Shown here: one piece after another, positions 1 to 11,900 of the stretch
Layout of the letters: every line of letters begins with the position of its first letter
Position numbering within the stretch: position 1 is the first letter of the stretch
From: Oikopleura dioica
Taxonomy: Eukaryota; Chordata; Appendicularia; Copelata; Oikopleuridae
Assembly (NCBI GenBank): GCA_907165135.1
Contig: OU015566.1
Location: forward strand, 7,300,157 to 7,364,156
Direction: 5' to 3'
DNA length: 64,000 bases
Program-made: the position numbers and the translations under genes
Notes under the pieces: generated by a model
What the model was told of the DNA's origin: nothing
The model's database searches: none
What the model saw: the letters and a program-made list of their open reading frames with translations, nothing else

Positions 1-265
1 CTATTTATACTAGGGGGTCATCTCATACCCTGAGTGCATTTAGGCACCTCCGAAGTCCCAAAATCTGGCCAACTTGCGCCCCAGAAGGGGGGGGGGGGGT
101 AATCAGGTTCTCAAAATGACCGTCAGAGCCTGGGCTACAATTCAAGCCAAGTGGCTGGCTTTAAAAGGCGTTCAAAAATTCGAAATTCTCAAGTTGGCCA
201 GATTTTGGAACTTTCGAGGTGCCTAAATGCCCTCAGGGTATGAGATGACCTCCTAGTATAAATAG
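1..265. repeat. Foldback (inverted-repeat) element
   Basis: Two arms of about 76 bp, 1-76 and 190-265, are near-perfect reverse complements with only a few mismatches. The spacer holds a poly-G run near 88-98. There is no coding sequence, so it is a non-autonomous foldback or MITE-type element. Its left end coincides with the window edge, so terminal bases and target duplication cannot be judged. Confidence 0.85.
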
Positions 266-370
266 TCAAAATGATCCTCAGGTTCTTGGCTTTCTAAATA
301 TGTATTATATGACCCCCCTTCTAAGCCCAAAAAAAGTCGATATTAGTGATTTACCCTATCAATAACTTAC

Positions 371-464
371 ATTGTTTGCAAGCTTTCATCAGAGGCAACA
401 GGGAAGAAGTAATCGCTGCAGTCCATGATTTCTGTAAGGGAGTCATCACGCAGACACGGCTGCA
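371..464 (-). CDS. Tentative single exon, unknown gene
   Basis: On the minus strand an acceptor (TTTTAG) is followed by 94 bases ending at a good donor (GTAAGTT). One frame is open and reads like protein (RDDSLTEIMDCSDYFF...). It contains an in-frame ATG that could be the start of a first exon. The continuation would lie below position 1 or beyond the foldback element. No family is recognised. It may be a first exon reached by trans-splicing, or chance. Confidence 0.3.
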
Positions 465-3400
465 CTAAAAGGCAAATTTAATCCTAAGATAAGAGTGGCG
501 ATCTCAGAGCGCGTTTGAAGTGTTTCCGGTGATGTGGGAGAGTGATTATTTTTGTAGGAGGGGGTGATTTGTGGCTATGTTTTGCCAGCTTTGCCAGGAG
601 GATATTCAGCGTCTAGTCACGCGCCCGGCTTGTTAGAAATTTGAGAGGGAAAAGGACGACCAGCGGGAGAGTGGTAGAAATTCTTGGAATTCCTTTGGTC
701 TTTGTTATTTGATTTTTGAAAAGTTACTATTTGGACCTGAAATCATGGAAGAGAACATTTCATTAAAACAATCGTTCATCAAGCTTCTTTAAAATTTAGA
801 GTCTGAATGGATTTGATGATAAGAAAATGCTGAGATTTATATAGAACGTCTCTAGTCAGAGTTTCCCTTCTTTGGTTCTGGAAATAATGAATTTCAGAAA
901 AGGTAAAAGAATAATCCTCGGAATCCGTTAAGGGAAATATTTAAAAAAGGGAAACAAGACAAATTTGTAAGCAAAAAAAAAAGGATTTCACCTATTGAAA
1001 AAAAAATTATAAGTCCGTAGATTAGGCACCCCAAAAAAGACCGAAAAATAAGCGGATAGCGTTAAAAGACTGCATTGTGCGATTTTCAATGATTACAGTT
1101 GTTTCCAGTGATCATGAAAATGTTTTTTATTTGAAAAATTGCGGCACTTATGTTCTCTCTTCTTTATTCTTTGGGGCGCTTTTTTACGAATTTTTCCGTG
1201 CTCGTAAAGGATATTCACGAATAATTAATACCGGGGTGAGTGTATGTCTGTACATTCATAAGTGTCTTCAAGCAGCTTTATTCTCTTGCTTTCCATAATT
1301 GTTAGTTATCTCTAATTTGTGGTTGATTTACTTGCGATGCGAAATTTGGAGTTCTGGTGAAAGGATTCTTCTGTCCTGAGTAAGTCCAGCATAAGGGCCC
1401 GAAGGCGAAAACTTTGGCTAGAGCTTGAATCATCCAGATAGCTTGACAGAGACATTTTCCCACTTTTGAACTTCTTTTTCTATTCTTTTCTAGTGCTCTT
1501 ATTTTTGTTTCTATTGTTCAAAAAATAAGTTCGATGCTCAGTTAAGGGTACTACCCTGGATTTTCAAAATGGGCTTAAATCGAAGGTTGTACCCTTAAAT
1601 CGAGAAGGTCTAATTCAAGGTCAAACTACAGTCATTTTTGATCTAAAAAAGTAAGAGAAACTAACATTCCTGAAATCCAAAAACAAATAGATAGATTTTT
1701 TGATCCGAGATAGTCTTTATTCTGAATAGACTCTAACAGAGCCTAATGTTTTATGCCGCCTTATCGGAGAAATTATAATATCGCCAATTGTCTCTATCAG
1801 AGAGGGTGCTATTTCTTCAAGAGATAGAATTAATGTTGGAAGCTGATAAAGAAGATGTTTGAATGTCCCATTTTTGTTCGATTTGAACACTTTTTACACT
1901 CTTTTTTGTCTCAAAAATTCTTCAGAAATCAAAATAAAGGGTACTTATTTTAACGGAAAGACTCCTCCAGTAATTGATCATTTAATAAGCAATTAGTTAT
2001 TGCCAATTACCTGCTTCATTGAAAATCTGGAAGGAATCTGCCCCAGATAAATCGAAAAGCTCGTCTGGTCGAAACCTTAATTTTCTCGTAAAATTTATGC
2101 TAAAAAAATGATAATTTACCTGTTTGGGCGTTGATTTGACATCAACATTGAAATAATACTTCTGAGCGGATAAATTTTTATTTCTGAAAATCAGAACCGA
2201 TAGAAATATAAATGATCTCCTATGACTGAAATAAATTTGTTTCGTATTTATATCCTATCGGCGGAGAATCCCAATTCCGTTTCCGTCGCCTTCTGCCGAC
2301 AATGTCGCCGTAAACTCATACTCCCGGTCCCTCGGTTTTCAATTTTGACAAAATTGATGAATATACAGATAATTATAGTGGGGTCGAATCGGAAATAGTA
2401 GCTCTACTGCAAGATTTGATAGTGGCAAAAGACTTTTTATATTTTAAAATTGAATAAACTTGGCTTTCCGAAAATATTCAGATAATAGCGAACTATGGGT
2501 AAGGATAAAGGTTAGGGTTAGAGTCAAGGTTCAGAGAAGGGTAATAGTTTGTATCTTTCATGACCTTGGACTAGACGCAAATCTTGTGAGTGGGCATCGC
2601 TATTCATCAAGTTAGAAAAAGCCTAATCAAAGGGTGATTCAGCCCGCCAGGTTTACTTATCCGTAATGCTTTCCCTTTTCCTATCTTTGTTGACAAAAAA
2701 ATATGAAAGAAATGTATGGAATATAGAATCTTTGATTTTAATCTTGCTAATAGCTAGATAATCTTGAATTGGTGCTGATAAATTTCATATCATATCTTTA
2801 TTCTTCAAAGGAAAATATGAATCGAAAAATATCTCCGCACAAAATAAAAGTAAGATAAGAAAATACTCGAGGAAAACCTGAAAGATCTTTTGAAGAATCT
2901 TTTGATAAGAAATTCTATCGAAAACTGCTTATAACGATATCTCGGAGTTATTCAGAGTCAAAATACTTGCGTTCAAAATGTCTTTCTCAATTTTATTGAT
3001 ACGTTTTTTTTTATCTAGTTCGCAGTTTTTATTTTTAATTATTACTTTATTATTTATTTTTTTCTTCTTTTATATTTTTAATTTTAAATAAATTTTGTCT
3101 TTATTATTTTTTTAAATTAAATTTTTGTAATAAATAATTATTATAGTAAAATTTTTACTGATGAAATCATTCAAAAAGGATTGTCTAATCATGTTTGCTT
3201 CTGTAAGTTCATCCGCATGCCTGTGCTGGTAGTCAAAATTGTTCAAATTCTTCTTGGCGGTGGCTCTTTGTTTCTTCTCGCTAAATTCTCTTCGGGTGCT
3301 CTCGGAAGTGCTCGGAATGAGATTCTGCTTCGACTGTCCAATCCGCCGCGCTCCGAGCGATTCCGAGCGCTCTCCAGCGCCCTTTCGCGCTGAAACGCCG

Positions 3401-3589
3401 CCGCTAAAATTCAATTGAGAAAATGGACCTGTCGACTTTTGCTACTGTAACCTTGACACTACTGCTTAAATATTTATCAAAGAAGAACTAAAGTTTCATG
3501 AAAACTTTTGTTAAAAAAGCATTTTTAATCTATTTTAGTATTTTTATTAATTTTATTAAAAAATAATTTTCTATTTCAATTTTCTTCAG
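465..3589. other. Mostly non-coding stretch
   Basis: AT-rich sequence with no gene I can support. A minus-strand open stretch at 3112-3414 follows a TTTTAG acceptor and sits in a local GC-rich patch (3280-3410), but it has no partner exon. Two vertebrate-type telomere units near 2510 are too few to matter. Confidence 0.5.
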
Positions 3590-4131
3590 ACAGAATTAAT
3601 TACAAATCCGTTTCTGAATCAGCTAAGGAGGATGATATTCTTATGGGCCTGCTGCAAAATGCTAATTTGAGGACAAATTTCCAAGCTGGAATTTTTCTCT
3701 TGGAAAAGGGCTCAGACGAATACCACCGGAAAACGCATTTAAGCTGTCTCACACCGGAGAATATGAGCCTGTTCTTGAGACCTAAGAGGTCTGGACAACA
3801 GTGGAAACTGTAGCTTCCTCGACTAGAAGACTGTAACCGTTCCCTATTTACAGATCTTTTCAGAACTTCTCATAGCTCAGGACATGAACTCGTCTGGACG
3901 CAGATTATCAGGCGCCAACTATTCTGGAAATACATATTTTTACCTCGCCTTCGATGTCATTTTTCAACTCTTTTTTCAAAAAATTCTGACAAAAATGAAG
4001 CTAGAAAAAGAAATTCGCAGCTAGTTGAAAATTCCAAATTTCGCACCTTCCGAATTTTTTTCGAACAAAGAGTTCAAAGTACAATGAACAGTCTTCGCTC
4101 GTTTGAGTTTCAGTCAGATTTTGCGGGTTAG
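3590..4131 (+). CDS. Tentative two-exon gene fragment, unknown
   Basis: Exon A is 3590-3808, after an acceptor TTTCTTCAG. Exon B is 3864-4131, ending in TAG. They join across a 55-nt GT-AG intron (GTAGCT...TTTTCAG), and the frame stays open for about 160 codons. The product is basic and low in hydrophobic stretches, with no motif I recognise. No upstream exon with a start codon was found. A possible short hydrophobic start lies at 3423, but no donor joins it in phase. Length and intron size fit the rest of the window; homology is unknown. Confidence 0.3.
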
Positions 4132-5200
4132 ATTTGCCAGCAAGGCTGAAAAATAAAATATAAAAAGCCAAGTTCAATTGAGATTTTCAAATTTGAAGAG
4201 TCCTACTAACTCTTCAAACAGAAATTGTATTCAGGGGCAGTTTGAGTACGCAACGTCACGCGAGCTCAAATACGCTCGTAATCTTCTCGATTACGTTACG
4301 TTTTGAAATTTTTACTGCGCTTTCCTTATAAAGACTGTGTGCTTTGTGACGATGGCAATTGACTTAGTGGCCCTCGCGCTTGTCCTTTTTGGAAATTTGG
4401 AAAAGAAATGAAAGAAAAATGAAAAATTGAAGAAAAATTAGAATTTTCTCTACAAAAAAATAGAGGAAAACAAAAATAAAATGAAAACAATATCTCGTTC
4501 GGTAAGCAGAACTTATTTTAGAAAAAAAGTTTAGTGTTGGAATGCAAGGAAGCATTGAGCTAAATCTATTTCAGCCCACCAGTGGTGTTTCGTCCCTGTC
4601 TTCCTGAATCCCAATCTATTAATTTAAAATAAACTTGATATATTTTTATACATTTATTTTTCTAAAAACATCCTTCGCTGAATGATGATTGATCGAGAAT
4701 TGCAAAGTTCGAAGTTGCTATTTTGGGTGGCCCACTCGGCGGGAGATTGCCGAAAAAACCGCAAGATTCTCCATCCCTCAAGGCTATTGAGAATCTAGCC
4801 GCTCGTTCACCGCGCGGTCGGATCAAGACAAATCATATCGCGGCGCAATATTCACGCGTCGCCAAAGCTCGTGTTTATTTTAAACTCGCCCTTTTCGGGG
4901 AAATTTTTTATGGCCCAATAGAGCCAGATTCTCAATGCCAATTAAAATTTTCAAGAAGAGACTTCCAAACAAAATTTTCAAGTAAAAAATAATATAAAGA
5001 AGGCTTCAATTCGAAATTAAGATGAAAAGCATCTATTTGGAAGTCCAATTATTGGAAAAATCACGTGATAAAAATACATATTGAAGGCATGGTTATAAAA
5101 TTATAAGTTTCCGATAATTCTTTCAGCAGAAAATTAATTATTCGCTAGGTAATATATTCTCAGCCTGCGGCGCTAAATATGCATGAATTGAAACGATAAA
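4132..5200. other. Non-coding stretch
   Basis: No supported gene. An open frame at 4723-4992 (+) starts with ATG and is rich in Arg and Gly, but has no splice partner or recognisable motif. A minus-strand AATAAA (rc at 5201-5206) lies just beyond this stretch and belongs to the next gene. Confidence 0.45.
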
Positions 5201-5281
5201 TTTATTGAACACATGATCGGATAGCTTCTGAAAGCCCTCGTGACTTTGTTCTGTAGCTACAGAAAGAGACCACGTGAGTCC

Positions 5282-5838
5282 TCACGTGCATAGAGAAGTA
5301 GTAACTCGTCCAAGGACCAGACTGCGCCGCGGTGGAAGACGATGCATTCCCAATTCTCCTCGGTTATTTTCGATTTCTGTAAAAGAATTATCTTATTAGG
5401 TTTTCTTTAAATTAAAGGGATACCTTGAATTTTGTACTCGACAAAAACGCCACAAATTGTATCAGAAAATGGGTCACTTTCTGGACGAAAGGGCTCGCAG
5501 AAGATTTGACAGCTAAAATTTAGATATGTTTTCGATACTATAGTGACGTATGTTTTTTTACAGTTTTCCACCGTCTCGTGATTTTGAACAGATTGGACGA
5601 CCCGTGAAAATCGGCGAACAGGGAGACAACGAAGACTGCTTGTCTGAATTTGAAAATAAATGCAAATTCTCTTACTTAGTAAAAAATGACTAAAATAAAT
5701 ATACTTTCTTATATTACCTCTCAAGTATGATCGAATACTGTCTCTCAAAGCACTCTCGAAGGCTTCGGTATATCTTTCTGGGCACAATTGCCGGGAAAAA
5801 GCAAATGAAGCGAAAATGAAGACACTCTTGAAAATCAT
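5282..5838 (-). CDS. Small cysteine-rich secreted protein
   Basis: Four exons on the minus strand: 5838-5718, 5643-5562, 5512-5424 and 5376-5282. They join in phase across short GT-AG introns (74, 49 and 47 nt) into 128 residues. The start gives a clear signal peptide (MIFKSVFIFASFAFS). The rest carries about seven cysteines, including a CQIFC pair, which suggests a disulfide-bonded secreted peptide. A polyadenylation signal (AATAAA) lies about 80 bases past the stop. I recognise no family; toxin-like, antimicrobial or signalling roles cannot be separated. The exon structure is well supported because three consecutive introns keep frame. Confidence 0.65.
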
Positions 5839-6029
5839 TTCTTTCGAAAAGAACGTCAAAGTCAGAGTCCCAACTCACAAGTCGATCGAGTTCAAAAGAA
5901 CCAACAAACAAACCGTGCCCTTCTTGGCGTCGCATGTCAAACCCGCGGTTTTAATAACCTTTAGGAAGGCGCTAATGACTTCATACTGTGCATTCCATAA
6001 AATAGACTCAATTTTTATTTGAAAAATAA

Positions 6030-7135
6030 TCAAGTGTTCACTTTGTCAGGCCAGTTGTTGTCGATATCATTCCAAGGTTCGTAACCATTGATCGCACGAA
6101 TTTTGAATCCGGTATCTCCATTCTTTTCATCAGATTTGAAGCAAAGTTTCATTGGGGAATATATTGTTGAAAGCCTCATTCCATTCTTATAATTTCTAAT
6201 TACATTTATTTTTGTAATAAAAACTCACAAATGATCCACGAGTTTCGGGTCCAGAAAAGTAGTATTGAACTCCATTCTCGCCCTGTAAATATACAAAATC
6301 ATATCCAAGTTCTGTTGCGAATTCCACAAATTCGAAAGTTAACCCTTCGCTTGAATTTGACATGATTTTGTGACAGCAATGAATGGCTCCGACGTATGCA
6401 TTATTTCCATAAGCTCCAAGACTTAATCAAAAAATATCATTTGCGATACACTCGAATATGTTACTTACGGCACATCAATAAAAGTAAAAACCGTGTATTC
6501 AAGAGGGCCATCGCATAGTGGGATACTTTCTTCGACAACCATGCCATCAATATTGTGAAATTGGGCGTCATTGAAGACAGGAAACGGCGGAGTTGGAGCA
6601 TCTCAACCTGCTCTTATAGAAAAGGTCGCCAATATGAACTTTGTCGTCAACCTTGATCTAGTATTGCCAATACTGTATTGACGACCTTTTCCCAACAATA
6701 TTCGAAATAATAATGAAAACCAAGAAGCAAACACAGCAACCAATTGAAATGGACGAAGCCGGACTTCTTTCTGAGGCCTGTACTGGAACTTGTATCTGCT
6801 GAGCTGAAATCAAATGAGTATTTCTTCAAATTTAAAAATAAAAACTTTTTAAAAATATAAACTTTTTACTAAAAAGTCAAGAGCTTACGTAAAGCTTGTT
6901 GAGAAAGAGCTTGTTGAACCGGTGGCGGCGATGATAGAGAAGGAGGAGGAGCGTTTTGTTGAATGTTTATGACCATTGGTTGATGAGTACTTGGTGCTGG
7001 AGGGGGCTGCGGGGCCATAGCCGGAGCTGGAGCAGGTGGTGGTGGTGGAGCTCCATATCCAGGTGCACCAGCAAAGGGTGCAGCAGGGTAAGGCTGCTGC
7101 TGCTGATACTGCGGCGGTGCGGTATTCGGGTACAT
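6030..7135 (-). pseudogene. Type II membrane protein with CUB-like domain, copy 1 (in-frame TGA)
   Basis: Minus-strand exons are 7135-6889, 6803-6686, 6612-6469, 6421-6229 and 6185-6030. Exon 1 encodes a Pro/Gln-rich cytoplasmic head starting MYPNTAPPQY. Exon 2 encodes a single transmembrane helix (GCCVCFLVFIIIS). The last exons encode a CUB-like module with a tail ending PDKVNT. There is no signal peptide, so the N-terminus is predicted inside the cell. It is a tandem paralogue of the gene at 7269-8566 and shares exon lengths (247, 118 and 156 nt). Using the same junction as the paralogue, exon 3 reads one Ala and one Gly and then TGA. I found no alternative GT-AG join that avoids it, and the Thr-rich stalk of the paralogue is missing. 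It is either a pseudogene or uses an unusual splice. Exon 1 follows a CTCTAG acceptor and AATAAA (rc 6014-6019) follows the stop. Confidence 0.6.
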
Positions 7136-7268
7136 TAAACTAAGTCTGTCAAATACATTTTCCAAACAGTCTTCTCAATTCTAGAGAAAAAATTTCATCG
7201 GGGAAGCAAATTGCATTATGCAAGTTGACTTTTATAAAGATTTCTCATGTTCTTTATTAGAAAAATGG

Positions 7269-8566
7269 TCAGTTGGACACTTTATCAGGCCAATTAGCAT
7301 CAATATCATTTTCAGGCTCGTATCCGTCGATCGCTCGAATTAAGAATCCAGTATCTTCGATCATATGGTCAGACTTGAAGCATATCTGTATTGGGTCAAA
7401 TTGTGTTGACAGTCGCATTCCATCCTTAAAATTTCAATTAAAATATTTTCTAAAAAATAAAAACTTACAAATGATCCAGGCGTTTCAGGACCAGAAAAGA
7501 AGTATTGAATTCCGTTCACGCCCTGTAAATAGACAAAATCATATCCAAGTTCCGTGGCAAATTCCGTGAATTCGAAAGTTAGCCCATCGCTTGAATGTGA
7601 CATGATTTTGTTGCACATATGAATATTTGAAGTGTAAAACATTGAGTTCACGCTTGAATAAAAAAGTGTCATTTCCAATTAGATATTGCTTACTAGACGT
7701 CGATAAAGGTGGAAACTGTGTATTCGAGACCAGTAGTATGACCACCACTGGTGAGTTCTACGCTTGTTCCGTCGACATCAGAATGATCAATATTAAAAAA
7801 GTAGTCAAATAGAGGAAACGGTGGACTTGGAGGAACGCGAGGACCCGTTGGGATTGTCGTTGTCGTTGAGATTGTCGTTGTGCTAAGATTATTGAAGTGG
7901 CTGTTGATTTCCTGGGCTACAGAATCTATTGTATGGTTAATGAACCCTACCCATAGTAGATATAATCATAGTCAGGTGTTGTAGTTCCCTGGCTCGTTGT
8001 CTCTAGATCGGTATTTCCATTAATGGCTCTTATTCAAAAGGTCGAAAAATCATTTGATTATTATAACTAATAATTTATAAGTAGATCTGGTTTTTAAGAC
8101 CTTTTCCTTAATACATTCGAAATAATAATGAGAATCACAAAGGAAACACAGCAACACATACAAATGGACGAACCCGTGCTTCTGCTTGAGGTTTCTACGG
8201 GAACTGGTGCTCGTTGCGCTGAAAAAAAGAAAAACGTAAAATATCTAAATACATTTTCAGACTAAGAACTAAAACTTAAAAAATATTCTTCTTAAAATAC
8301 CCAAAAATTTAAAACTCACGAAGAGCTTGTTCAGAAAGGGCTGGTTGAATCGGCGCTGGTGCTGCCAAAGTAGGAGAAGGAGCGTTTTGTTGAATGTTCA
8401 AGATCACTGGTTGAGGAGTACTCGGTGCTGGAGGTGGCGGAGGAGCGTAAGCCGGAGCTGGATTAGGCGCTGGTGGTGGAGTTCCATAGCCAGGCGCACC
8501 AGCAAAGGGCACAGCAGGGTAAGGCCGCTGCTGCTGATACTGCGGCGGAGCGGTATTCGGGTACAT
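7269..8566 (-). CDS. Type II membrane protein with CUB-like domain, copy 2
   Basis: Six minus-strand exons, 8566-8320, 8218-8101, 8028-7951, 7882-7694, 7652-7469 and 7424-7269, join in phase into 323 residues. Residues 1-82 are a Pro/Gln/Ala-rich head with polyproline runs that could bind SH3 or WW domains. The transmembrane helix is at about 101-119, with no signal peptide, predicting a type II protein. A Thr-rich stalk follows (TTTISTTTTIPTG). The C-terminal 170 residues resemble the later half of a CUB domain (FEFTEFATELGYDFVYL, ICFKSD, TGFLIRAI). I chose the ATG at MYPNTAPP because both copies align there, downstream of a CTCTAG acceptor. AATAAA (rc 7253-7258) follows the stop. Function is unknown; CUB modules usually mediate extracellular protein binding. 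Confidence 0.7.
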
Positions 8567-8985
8567 AAAACTAAGTCTGCTAAATGCATTTTTCAAACAA
8601 TATCCAAAATTCTAGAGACAATAAATGCTAAAACATTTATGTTTAGTCTGTTTTATTAATTATAATCAAAACTGCTTATTTATCTCTCATCAGTAAAAAA
8701 AAAATCCTTCTGCAAAAGATGCCCTATCCACCATCTAGTCTGGATAAAATCGTCTTTTTTACGTCCGAGGCCTATCAATTTTATAAAAAAGGAACTGGTC
8801 AATTTGTTCTCAATTTATTTGTGATCAATTTGAGATATTAGTTTGACGACAACGTTCTGGCAGGGTTATTTACAAAGAAATCCACTTCCACAATTGGGCT
8901 GTTTCAGCTAACACGGGAATATTGTTGAACTTTGGAAAGTATTGTTTTTAATTTGTACAGATTATCTCTTTCTTCATTGATGGTT

Positions 8986-11900
8986 TCAGGAGGCAGGAAT
9001 CGGTGCAGAGTCGAGCAAAAGAGGGAGAATATCGCGGTGTGTTTGATAGTGCGCTACCAGCATCAAAAGATGGGGAAATGCTCGGGAGGAGCCCTAGTGA
9101 GTCCTTGTTGATTTCAGTTTTTGAATTTCGGAACATACCTTGATGTACCATCCGATTTTGCTCTCTTTGACCAGTTGATATTCGTGAACATGCTCAATGC
9201 CTCTTACCAACAAAGCGGAATTGTTGAGCACCAAAAATGTGCCAAGAGAAGATTGACAGAGAACAGAGATTCCAATGTCCCTGGAAAAAACCGTTTGTTA
9301 ATTTTGTCATTGCGGGTTGAACTTACTTTGGGAGGCCCTGGTGGTACCACTTGGCCACGCGCAGTCGACTGTCCAAATCGTGATAAGAGTCACCAGGGGC
9401 GAGTAGACGCAGCTTTCGCGCCACAGGATTTGTTTTCACAAAGTTGGCGAAGTTTTCAAAGTGACTGGTTGACTTTTTAATCGTGGCGGTCTCGTGCTTA
9501 ATCCCGAAGGGGCCCTGTTTGTGGCCTGTATTTGTGGTGGAGTGCGTTTGTCCGAGTTGGGCGCTAGATTTGGCGCTTTGAGCGAAAGAAGCAGTAGAGC
9601 TTGGAATGCCCGAATCATTGTTTTGAGCAGTGCGGCGGACGAGCGAGCGAAGCGAGCGTCGAGGTCCGGTTGATGAACGGCGGTTGTTGGATTTTGAGCT
9701 GACCACGTCGTCCTTGGCGTTTTTCTCAATCTCGAGGATAACCCTGCGCTCGAGGTCGTCAGCGAGGCTGCTGATGGCAGAATCTAAGGATGAATGTTAA
9801 TTTTGAGTAATCTGGGAAAAACATACCATCAGAGTGGGCTGATGTCTTGCTTCTAACTGTCGTGCTTGGTGACTTGTAATCCGCCATTGGGCGGGTGTTG
9901 GATCTGTCAGAAGAGGTGCCAATGCTCGATGAACCAGGGCCAGAGGCGGCTGTTCTGTTCGTGTTAGAGCTTGGATCGTAGTCGTGACGGAAGTTGCAGA
10001 AAGTATCCTCAACACTTTCAAGATAGCAAGGCTCGAAGCAATCGTCAGCAGAGCTCGTTGAGACGGGCTCAGCGCCAGAGTCGAGAGTAGAAGTCAGTGG
10101 AATAGCGCGCGTCTGGTTCGGAAACGCGCAGGAAGCTGTCGACATTGTTGATAGTTCTGACATTCGCGAGGAGGAACGTTCATCTGCGGGTGGAGCTTCA
10201 GTTGAGCTTCCCTTCCGGATGGTGTAGGCGGATTGGAATGCGCCGCCGATGACGGAGTTTAGAATGTCGGCCTGGAAGTAAACATAAATAACGAAGACAA
10301 CATAAAAATTCTTAAGACAGCAGAGTAAGAGAAAGATAGAATTCGTTAAACTAGTAGTTTTGACTTTCAAGAAGAAGCCGCAGCGTCAGGTAATAATGAT
10401 ACCCTCAGCAGCATTTTTTGCCTAATACCGGACCGGTTTATTAGAACGGTCTTTTCTCAAGGTCTAATTCTAGCGTGTCGCTTTATCAGAATACCTGCGG
10501 GTTAAAGCAAATTAACTTGAAAAGCGGCCTCCTTATTCGGCTTAATTAAACGATAAGCCGAGATTTTTCTTTTCAGCTTTAACCGCCCTAGATAACGTAG
10601 CGCAGGGCGAAGGATGAGCGGGCGGACAAAATGGCCGCACCGCAAAGGCGCCATGAAATCGATTGCAAATGAGGAGGATGATAAGGAGGTCTTTTATGCG
10701 ACTTGCGATTTTCATGGACGATTATTATTGCAGTATACGCGCACGTGTAAAATGGCGGATGCTCTAATCAAACACGTGGTTGAGTAATCACGTGTTCAAT
10801 TTGGGCTTATCTAAGTTGTAGTTCTATATTGTATGACAAGTGTTTTTGAACTAACATACTATTTGTTATCTAAATTGGCTTGAATGACAACTTTCTGTTT
10901 AGGCCAAATTTAAAAAAAAAATGTCCGCCTGTCAAATTCGACAGAAAAATAATTTATTGACGTTTTCTCGTTTTTTGATTACAATACTTCAGAAACGAAC
11001 GATACTCGCTGCCGAAACTATGATTAAATCAGCAGCTGGACTTTCTCTCTGGTACATTCTTAGTTTTCAAGAGCGTCTTTCCTCAACGTTTGAATACCGG
11101 AGGATTTTTCAATGTTATGAAGATTGATTAGACTTACCGATGGTGTTCGAAAAACGTGACAGTACTGACGATTCAAGGGCTGGCCAGGGTCACGTGCGGC
11201 GAAAGCGAAGAGTTCAGAGAGACAGGTTGAGAAGGAGACTCTTCGGAGAGCATGGACCATGTAGGTTTCCTAAGGAATAAGGTATTTTTAGATCAAAAGC
11301 TTTTATTGCCGTTTATTAAAACAATTCAGACAGCTTTTCGTCCAAATAAATAGACCGAGTGGACCCTGCTCGATCAGTTTTGACGCGAGAGGAAATCGTT
11401 ATGCAAAGTTCTTGCCGAAGAATTTCCAAAATTCCAAGACTAGCTTCTCGTTATTCAATGCAACCGCCCGTTTTATCATCCTGACAAGGGCGAAATTCGC
11501 GCCCACGTGACAGGCGGAATGTTCTGCCCATTGAACCCTGCTTCTGCTTATCAGTGGTGTTTTCAGTCGCCGGTGTACTGCTATCACTATCAGTTTTGCC
11601 TTCTGGAAGCTCTTTGTAGACTCAAGAAAAACCCCTTATGCCGGGCGGATGGTATTGTGCTTCCTTTTGCCTGTTTTGGAATGATGTAATTACACTACCG
11701 TTCGTTTAACAACAGTTTATCTCAAATTAGGACACATCAAAAAACGCGGAAGTGTGTTTAGAATTGGTGGCCATAAGATTTCCTACCGCGGTGGGACACG
11801 TTCAAATGGTCAGTGATAAGTTATCACAAAAGAAACTCGCGGCAAGTATGGCTCAGATTTTTAGAATCAAGCTATTTTCCAGCTCAAGCTACTACTATCG

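Noticed and set aside
1077..1298. 73-codon plus-strand frame
   Set aside because: Hydrophobic AT-rich sequence with no splice partner.
2500..2525. GGTTAGGGTTAG resembling telomere repeat
   Set aside because: Only two units, no array or subtelomeric context.
4723..4992. 89-codon plus-strand frame
   Set aside because: No motif, no splice partner and low-complexity Arg/Gly composition.
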